From NCBI GenBank assembly GCA_029204225.1, contig CM055106.1:15466278-15530277 (forward strand): DNA of 64,000 bases, in the 5' to 3' direction. The notes under the pieces were generated by a model. The model made no database searches. It saw only the letters and a list, made by a program, of their open reading frames with translations, and was not told the DNA's origin. The position numbers and the translations under genes were made by a program. Positions 56,773 through 64,000 of the stretch are shown here, in pieces. Within the stretch, counting starts at the first letter, position 1. Every line of letters begins with the position of its first letter. This stretch comes from Diphasiastrum complanatum (taxonomy: Eukaryota > Streptophyta > Lycopodiopsida > Lycopodiales > Lycopodiaceae).

Positions 56773-57800
56773 TCAGGCTTGCTGAATTGGTGGAGCAGAC
56801 TGTCGAAACTTGCGTAATCGGCTGCCATTTACCAGAGTATCAAATCGTTTTCCATCCAAGTGCTCAAGAATTACTGCGCCATAGTTCAGGATTTCCTTCA
56901 CTTTATACGGGCCTTCCCCAGTAAACTTCAACTTACCCTTGATCAGCTTGGTTTTGTACATCAATGCAAGCTCTCCTGCTTCCAGATCTTTCTTGTGCAA
57001 TCGCCAGTCGTGCCATGTCTTGCGGCGGGCTTTCTCTGCTGCTAAGGCATGAACTGCCATCAATCGGGTTTCATAGAATTTGTGCAACGCGTAGTGACGA
57101 AGTTGTAAAGACTGATCATCATATAATCGTTCCGTTGCTGCTATGCGTAAAGATGGGATTAAAAATTCAATTGGCATAACAGCATCTTGACCATAAACCA
57201 GTTGAAAATGTGTTTAACTAGTACTATTTTTGTAAGCGGTTCTGAATGCCCATAATGTTGCATACAGTTTATGTTCCCAATCAGACCAACTCACTTCAAC
57301 TGTCTTTGTCATAATAGTGCAGAGAATCTTATTGGAAGATTCAGCTTGGCCATTCCCTCTAGGATAATAGGGAGTACTAAATCTGTGTATAACAAAAAAA
57401 TCTTCCAGTAAACACTTTATTGTTTGATTAACAAAGTGTGTACCCCGATCATTGACAATTTCGATCGGACATCCGAATCTGATTATAATATTTTCATATA
57501 GAAACGTGGCCGTAGATTTTGCATCAGCCACTTTGACAACTTTAGCTTCAACCCATTTGGTCATATAATCAGTTGCGACGATAATGTAGCAGGCCTGAGA
57601 TCCTTGAGCAGCGGGATGAATAGGACCAACATAATTCAGTCCCCATTCTTCAAACGGTGCTTGCAATAAAACCGGATGTAAGAGTTCATAATTCTGTCGA
57701 GTAGGCCGTCGTGCTCGCTGGCAGACATCACATGTCTGACTAAAATTTTATGTGTCTTTATGAAGCGTAGGCCACCAACAACCGGATTGCAAAAGTTTGT
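56773..57800 (-). pseudogene. Tat-like gypsy integrase
   Basis: Minus strand, same frame as the upstream pol. The zinc region spans about 57800-57690 (CDVCQRARRPTRQNYELLHP). The core follows with GLNYVGPIHP, TDYMTKWVEA (first Asp) near 57575, IVNDRGTHFVNQ (second Asp) near 57455 and PYYPRGNGQAESSNK (Glu) near 57360-57340. The C-terminal region (GELALMYKTKLIKGKLKFTG; GPYKVKEILNYGAVIL) is typical of the Tat/Athila branch, without a chromodomain. In-frame stops at about 57745 and 57211 inactivate it. Confidence 0.92.
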
Positions 57801-59553
57801 GAACAGTAATATCTGTAGAGAAGTGTCCTCCACCCATGCCATCATGTGAAAACATGATTAGATCTGGTACTTCATGTGGTAAAACACATCTTTGTAGAAT
57901 ATTATCTGATCCACGACGATACAATTGTCTTGCAATTAATTGATAAGGTTGAGCCTTATGAATCAATTGTCTTTTCTGTACTTTTGTCAAAGAGTCATTT
58001 GGTTGTCCTAGCATCAGGTACTCAACAATATCTGCCGCCCACTCAGGTACTACTTCAACATAGAACAACACAGTATCTGGCAGTTCATCATCCACTTCAG
58101 TATTAACTGGTGCGGATTCAATTCGTGAAACGTGATCGGCTAGATAATGTTGCTTCCCCTTTCTGACCACAATTTGAAAGTCAAATTCAGTCAATAATAA
58201 TAACCATCTTGCAATACGTCCAATATTACACGTCTTATTTACCAAGTAAAGTAACGGTTGATGATCCGTATAAAATGCAAAGTGCGTTTCCATGAGATAG
58301 TGACAAAATTTCCAAACAGAAAAAATCATGGCTAGCGCTTCACATTCTGTTGTTGAATAATTCTTCTCTGGATCTGTAAGATGTCCGCTTGCAAATCGTA
58401 TAGGATAATCCTTCTTATAGTCACCTGGCTGTGTCAAAACTGATCCAATGGCGTATTTTGAGGCATCCGTATGAACATGAAATTCTAATGTCCAATCTGG
58501 AGAACGCAGTATTGGTGCTGAAAATAATGTTTTTTTTAACTTTTCAAAGGCTTCTAACGCCTCTACTGTCCAAATAGGAACAATAGCTAATTTGTATATA
58601 GGTCGTGCTAAATTTGCAAAGAAGATAATAAAAATTTGATAGTAGTTTGCATGACCCATACACACATAAACTTCTCGAATTGTTGTTGGCGGTGGCAATT
58701 CCACAATAACTTTGATCTTAGAATAATCGGTGGCAATACCATGTCTTGATATCACATGTCCAAACACCACTCCGTGAGAAACCCATATATGGTATTTTTC
58801 TGGATTTAGAGAAATCTGATATTTGCGGCATCTTTCAAAGGCTTTCTCCAACCGATTCAAGTGGTCTATATCTGTACTATGAACTCCCAAGTCGTCCAAG
58901 TAAATTTCAAGGAATTTTTGCAGGTAATCTTTAAAGGCAAATTGCATTCCTCTTTGGAATGAACTTGGTGCATTACAGAGTCCAAACGACATTACTTTGT
59001 AAGCATAGGTGCCCCATTCTGTTGCAAAAGCAGTTTTGTGGCGATCGGCAGGTGCAATCTTAACCTAGTTGTAACCACTAAATTCATCCAGGAAACTATA
59101 AACTTCCGCTCCAGCAAGGCGATCCAAAATGCTTTCAATAAAAGGTAATGAAAAGTGATACTTTCGTGTCACTTTATTCAATGCTTTGATATTCACACAT
59201 ATTCGCATTTTCCCATTTTTCTTAGGAACAATGACAATCGGTGAAATCCATTCGGTATGCTCGATCTCATAAATGAAATCGACGTCAAGTTATCTCTGAG
59301 GTTCTTTCTTTATCAGATCTGCCACATTAGGATTATAGTGATAGAACTTTGTAACCTTTGGTACTGCATCAGGTACTAAAGGTATGGTATGTTCAATGAC
59401 TGATGTCGGAATACCCTTCAAGTCTTGATAAGTCCATGCAAAACAATCTTGATACTTAATAAGTAGCAAACGGAGTGCTTGATACTGTTCAGGAGTAAGT
59501 TGTGATCCCACTTGTACAATCTTTTCCGGTTCTCCTGGTTCGACAAGATTCAT
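57748..59553 (-). pseudogene. Tat-like gypsy reverse transcriptase and RNase H
   Basis: Frame from 59553 with the pre-RT YQDCFAWTYQDLKGIP, then RICVNIKALNKVT near 59210, SFLDEFSGYN near 59095, MSFGLCNAPSSFQRGM at 58992, the catalytic YLDDLGVHS near 58890, RNase H HVHTDASKYAIGSVLTQPG near 58480 and STTECEALAMIFSVWKF near 58340, YTDHQPLLYL near 58260. All key acidic residues are present. Stops after KEPQR (near 59290) and FSGYN (near 59070) break an otherwise single frame. Confidence 0.94.
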
Positions 59554-59556
59554 TGG

Positions 59557-59994
59557 CTACGTCCTAGCTGGGCCATTGTAAACCTCTTTAGATTCTGGCA
59601 TGTGTTCTTCAGGTTCACGATGTGCTTTAGATAACATGATAACCACATCATCCAGTGTATAACGTTTAAAATGCTCTCGCATATCATGCTGGATTACATT
59701 TGCTTGTTCTTTTTCGAAAGGACTTGTCTTGGATCTTCGTTTAGTCTTCTTAGCAGGAATTGATCGTGGAGGTGATAACTTTCGGGATGATAAATCTTTC
59801 TTCACAGGTGAAGACTTCCTAGATGATGATGTCTTGCTGGAGATCTGACTTGAAGAATCATTCTTGACTTTTCTTTTGCCTTTATCCAATAGAGGTGGCA
59901 CTTCCTTTAAATCGATCATTTGAGGGGAATTTTCCCATTTCAGGACCGTATTATAACGTTGTTTTGCTTGTTTCTTCGTCATCGAACCTGTCAT
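59557..59994 (-). pseudogene. Basic linker between protease and RT of the Tat-like element
   Basis: Same frame as RT, bounded by single stops. Rich in Lys/Ser/Arg (KKQAKQRYNTVLKWENSPQM; KSSPVKKDLSSRKLSPP), with HDMREHFKRYTLDDVVIML near its end. Such a spacer is normal between protease and RT in this branch. No enzyme motif. Confidence 0.75.
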
Positions 59995-60039
59995 CCTATC
60001 TCTCTTTAATATAACTTCTTTGGGCGATTTGATTGTTGG

Positions 60040-60645
60040 TTAATCAAGAACATTACGCACTCCAAATTTGGTCGGATCCATATGATGTAGAATCTGTTCA
60101 TCTGTAAATTCTGCATTGCCATCATAAGTTAAGACATGGCTCATTGGTATGAGATGATCCTCAATTGGATCTGGTATAGGTCCCGTTGATATCCAGACTA
60201 CATTCAGCACATTTAGTGAAAACGTGATTGGCGTATCCAAAGTTCGATCTAACAAGGAAATCTCGCTCATTTCTGATTGAATATCTTGTTGACACATATA
60301 TCCTACTGTACAATCAATTGTTGCAAGAGCTTCGTTCCAATTGACAGTATCCGTTTGAGAATCGTAGTGAACTCCCAATTTTTTCTCTAGTCGATCACAA
60401 GTGTGATCCGTTGTTGATGAATCGTCATCCGCTTTTTGAACCACTAGCTTGATAGTCCAAGTCGTAGGATCAATTTTAACTGCACGTTCACGATTTTCAA
60501 AAGTGATTTTGCCGGTACCCCAGTTATGAATTACTTGCGCAACTCGTAACCATGGACATCCTAAGAGAACTCGATAGACATTTGGTGCTTCTGGTAAGTC
60601 CATCACGACGAAAGTAATGCCATCTGTGTAATTCACCTGACCATG
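60040..60645 (-). pseudogene. C-terminal half of the Tat-like protease
   Basis: Minus frame GITFVVMDLPEAPNVYRVLL followed by GCPWLRVAQVIHNWGTGKIT, the C-terminal part of a retropepsin-like domain and the following region. The N-terminal active-site loop is not upstream in this strand; it sits inverted at the far end of the 60650-61895 segment. Confidence 0.88.
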
Positions 60646-60649
60646 AGAC

Positions 60650-61895
60650 TGCCTTTTGCAACTTCAACCCTCGGATAATTCAGCAACGGTATGCCCAGAT
60701 GGGATATCGAGATCCATAGTATGGAGGCAATCCAACAGCAAGACTACGGCAATCTACTCTTGGATACCCGAAACGTCTAGTTTTGCCTGCCCCACCAAAA
60801 CACCCCGCTCCTCCTGCCAATTTAATGGAACCAGAACCTTACGGAAGAGCTAAGCCATTTAATGGAGCTATGGTAATGATCAGGAAGGTGGATCTTCAGA
60901 ACAGTATGCCATTTATGCTGCCGCTCAACAACAAGCCTCGAGAAATTGGGCCAGAGCACCACTTGGATGCTTTGCATGTGGAGAAAATCACAGAGTTGCA
61001 GAATGCCCAAATAAAGAAAAATTTGTACCATTCTGTCATGATTGTGGATATGGGCATTGCTATAAAGACTGTCCAGCAAGACCGAAGCCACCACCAGTTA
61101 CAACACCTATAAATTTGATAACAATTAAGCAAGGATCGGTAGCTCATAATAAACCAAGTGCACCCTTGATGGTGGTCACCAGAGTACAAAAGCAAAAAGA
61201 ACCAATAGTGGATTTGGTACCTGTTGATTCTATACCATTGAACGATACACCAACAACATCAAAAGTCTATCCAAATCTTAATGCAGAAAAACGAAGATAT
61301 CAAGATATGAGACAGTGGATTAAACATCTGCAAGAAGAAGAGGAACTTGAAGCTGCTAAAGTAACAGCTGAAGTTCGGTCTTCACCATTGCAGCCTCCAA
61401 GAAATTTACGTACAGATATGAATGATCAATTACATCATCACGAAGAACCCTTCAAGATGACTGAACCGGAAGCACCGCATACAGAATTACTCATGAATAT
61501 TTTGTCTAGCAAGATCAATATTTCATTGGGAGAGCTCCTAAAGTTGGTGCCAAAAACAAAAGAAGTCTTAGCGCAAAAGTTAGCTCAAGAAGAATCAGAA
61601 GACCATCAGGAGCCACTTTTTTGTGCTGGATTTGAAGAATCTAACGATGTCCTCCATGTTGGAGTAGCTTGGGAAAGTGAACAAAAGAATATCACTCTGC
61701 CAATACAACATAGACAATTTTCTAAAGAAGCAGCCGTGATAGACGGCAGTTCATGAGTTAACCTGATTTCTACAAAGCTATGTACAAAATGGGGCCTTAC
61801 AAAGATTAAGCCTGCTACTTTTGCTATTAAGCTAGCTGATCAGACGACGGTTCGTCTATGAGGAATGGTGGAAGATATACCTATCAAGATTGCAG
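60650..61895 (+). mobile_element. Inverted internal segment: gag end, linker and protease start
   Basis: On the plus strand, opposite to the rest of the element, runs Gln/Tyr/Pro-rich gag text, then two zinc knuckles (CFACGENHRVAECP near 60965-61005 and FCHDCGYGHCYKDCP near 61030-61075, with frame changes before and after). An open frame at 61115-61756 follows with a Glu-rich linker (LQEEEELEAAKVTAEV) ending AAVIDGSS, then the protease text VNLISTKLCTKWGLTKIKPA and MVEDIPIKIAEV. Turned around, it would join protease start to protease end at 60645 and gag to gag at 61900. Confidence 0.92.
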
Positions 61896-61899
61896 AAGT

Positions 61900-62650
61900 A
61901 TAGATTTTTTCAATTGAGGACACTCGTTCACTGTGTGATTTTCTGTACAAATAGAACACCAGACATTTTCCCTGGTAGGAAAAGTCTTTGCAAACTTCTC
62001 AGGTTCCTTGTTCGCTTATCCGTGGAAATTTTCCAATGCTTTGATCTTCTCATCAAATTGCAACTACAACTTTTCCATTTGTTTCTGTTGGGTCTTTCCA
62101 AGTTTCTCGATCTCATTGAGCATCATTTCTGCAGTAGCATTGGCATTCGTTCATGCAATAGTGGTGGATGTCATAGTAGTCTGCCCTGCTGTATAAGGCA
62201 ACATACTGACATTCGGCTCATCATTTGAATCTTCATCCTCCTCCCGAATTGCATCGTCCATCGCATTTTGCAAAAGTGCATACTCATTATGGCGTTTCAG
62301 TTCACGTCTGATCCGTTTAGGTAGTCCTGACAAAAACCACATAATCATGGCATTTTCATTAATCAGCTCAGGCTCACACTCAGATCTAAGACGTTTCATC
62401 CTTTCGATGTAATCTCGAACCATTTCCCGCTTTCCCATTTTAATTTTACTTAGAAATAGGATAGGGTCTTCCATAAACTTCCGTGGTTTGAACCATATGA
62501 TAAGGGCTCATTTAACAACCTCCCAATCTGTATGCTCAGTTTCATCTTGGTTATAGTACCAATCTTGTGCTGCGCTTGTTAAGGCCATAGGAGACAACTT
62601 AAGTTTATCTTGAGGATAAATCTCACCAGCAAAGAGGCTAAAAGCTAGTG
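61900..62650 (-). pseudogene. Tat-like gag N-terminal and middle part
   Basis: Minus frame: AGEIYPQDKLKLSPMALTSA and AQDWYYNQDETEHTDWE near 62630-62520, MVRDYIERMKRLRSEC and FLSGLPKRIRREL near 62430-62300, an acidic stretch, a coiled region (QQKQMEKL) near 62060 and a knuckle CSICTENHTVNECP near 61950-61905. The gag end lies beyond in inverted orientation. The right end is cut near 62650 by a chromovirus integrase fragment. Confidence 0.88.
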
Positions 62651-62654
62651 GCCT

Positions 62655-63280
62655 ATTACATCCTTTAGATATTCCTACCGGAAAGTGAGAAAGTATATCT
62701 ATGGATTTTGTGGTCGGGCTTCCACGTACAGGGAAGGGCCACGATTCGGTTTGGGTCATTGTTGACAGACTTACAAAGTTTGCTCAATTTATCCCAACAA
62801 AAACTACTGTTAAAGCTTCAGAACTAGCTCAACTATCTGTTGAGAAGCTTTTTCGACTGTACGGGCTGCCTTGAGATATTGTCAATGACCTGATCCAAAA
62901 TTCACTGGGAATTTTTGGCAAGCAGTATTTGAAAAGTTGGAAACAACTTTAAGTTTGAGTTCTACAGATCATCCGGAATCAGACGGTCAAACGGAAAGGA
63001 CCAATCAGATGATGGAGGATATGCTGCGAGCATATGTGGGCCATCGGCAATCTGATTGGGAACAGTGCCTTCCACTGGTGGAATTTGCATATAACAGTGC
63101 AAAACATTCAGTGACCGGATTCAGTCCTTTCATGCTTATGTATGGTTTTCAACCTCGATCACCAATTAGTGTTGGCATGAAAAACCTACGGGTGCAATCC
63201 GCAGTTAATTTCCTTGCGGATATGCAAGAAATGTTACAGTTGGCTAAAGATAGCATAAGAAGTGCCTGAGACAAGGCAAG
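62655..63280 (+). pseudogene. Chromovirus integrase core fragment
   Basis: Broken plus-strand frames give ESISMDFVVGLPRTGKGHDS and VIVDRLTKFAQFIPTKTTVK near 62695-62810, LFRLYGLP near 62860, and then from 62937 TDHPESDGQTERTNQMMEDM, LVEFAYNSAKHSVTG and FMLMYGFQPRSP. The region around the second catalytic Asp is damaged (a stop after GLP and a short loss before KFTGNFW). It starts abruptly within integrase at the border with Tat-like gag. Confidence 0.9.
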
Positions 63281-63378
63281 CACTGTGCTGATCTATCTCG
63301 AAAGCACAAGGTATTCATGGTCAACGACTGGGTGTTTTTGAGAGTCCCTAGTCACTGTAGGGGCTTGAAAACTATTAA

Positions 63379-63717
63379 GTGTGCAAAGTTGGCGCTAGGT
63401 ATTGCGGTCCTTTTAAGGTTATCCAAGTGCTAAACAAGGTCATATACAAACTAGACCTTCCAACTAACGTTGGAATTCACCATGTTTTCCACGTTTGTAA
63501 GTTGAAACCCTCATTGGGGGTTGGGGAGACCTTGGTCCCTGTGGAAGATCTAGTGGAGCTTCTTCGTGATGAGTCCGTGAGTGGACCACCTGGACCTGAG
63601 GCGACTGTTAATAGCCGGCAGAGAACTCTACGGAGTAGAGTGCTTCGGGAATTTTTAGTCAAGTGGAGGGTCAAATCAGAAGAGGAGAATACATGGAGGT
63701 TCTTGAGGATTCTTTAA
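63379..63717 (+). pseudogene. Chromovirus integrase C-terminus with chromodomain remnant
   Basis: The frame reads GARYCGPFKVIQVLNKVIYK, HHVFHVCKLKPSLG and, near 63645-63700, REFLVKWRVKSEEENTW, a chromodomain-like end in which the usual GYP text is changed. It continues the integrase fragment at 62655-63280 after a frame change, and ends TAA at 63715 just before a CT microsatellite. No polypurine tract or LTR is seen. Confidence 0.85.
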
Positions 63718-63727
63718 CTCCCCTAGG

Positions 63728-63728
<1 letters not shown>

Positions 63729-63791
<63 letters not shown>
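63729..63791. repeat. (CT)n microsatellite
   Basis: Pure CT run immediately after the chromodomain frame. Confidence 0.96.
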
Positions 63792-63794
<3 letters not shown>

Positions 63795-64000
63795 TTGGAT
63801 GAGCATGGAACTCCATAGTGCATTGGAGGGGTCCATGGGCCATCTATATGAGGGTAGTAGGGCGCCCATTGGGAGGGGGGAGATCTCTCTTGTTTGCTTT
63901 GCTTATGCTCTAGTGTTATTACTAGTGTGTAGAGTGCTTTCTTGTGGTAGTATGCTTGAGGTTTGGATCTTGCTTATGGTATGAGACATAAGTATGGTTT
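63792..64000. other. Window end, no recognised feature
   Basis: Short TG-rich text. It may be the start of the 3' LTR of the chromovirus fragment, but no border word is clear. Confidence 0.3.

Overview
This window is nuclear DNA of a land plant with a large, repeat-swollen genome. It holds one intact gene, for the mitochondrial F1-ATP synthase beta subunit, and that gene has plant-type introns and a mitochondrial presequence. Around and inside it lie Ty1/copia and Ty3/gypsy (chromovirus and Tat-like) retroelements, LINE fragments, a hAT transposon remnant and long CT/GA runs. Introns of tens of kilobases packed with LTR elements fit ferns, lycophytes or gymnosperms better than a compact angiosperm. 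The sequence alone does not settle which.

Layout. 1-5700: decayed minus-strand copia and gypsy remnants. 5700-13400: mostly non-coding, with two plus-strand copia fragments and some unexplained open frames. 13450-17690: a broken BED/hAT transposase gene on the minus strand, with a GC-rich palindromic repeat array inside it. 19126-51300: the ATP synthase beta gene on the minus strand, nine exons encoding 557 residues. Exons 1-3 lie at 49.3-51.3 kb and exons 4-9 at 19.1-20.7 kb. The 28.6-kb intron 3 between them holds a tandem duplication, a LINE ORF1-like remnant, a copia 3' end, several chromovirus copies of two families (A and B), a copia gag fragment, an inverted pair of LTR-leader arms and a LINE EN/RT fragment. 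One chromovirus (32924-39142) has two 358-bp LTRs that read as identical, a GGTAT target duplication, a primer-binding site, a polypurine tract and one near-complete gag-pol frame. It is a very young insertion.

53376-62650: a minus-strand Tat-like gypsy element with 3' LTR, a long extra ORF downstream of integrase, and integrase, RNase H, RT and protease in one frame. A 1.24-kb internal segment carrying the end of gag and the start of protease is inverted. 62655-63720: a plus-strand chromovirus integrase/chromodomain fragment followed by a CT microsatellite.

How the parts relate. The only host gene supported is ATP synthase beta, whose splice sites and catalytic motifs are all intact, so intron 3 is presumably still spliced despite its load. 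Everything else is mobile-element DNA at different stages of decay. Several junctions (gypsy joined to copia, an LTR shared by two internal regions, internal deletions, an inversion, head-to-head arms) point to much recombination between elements.
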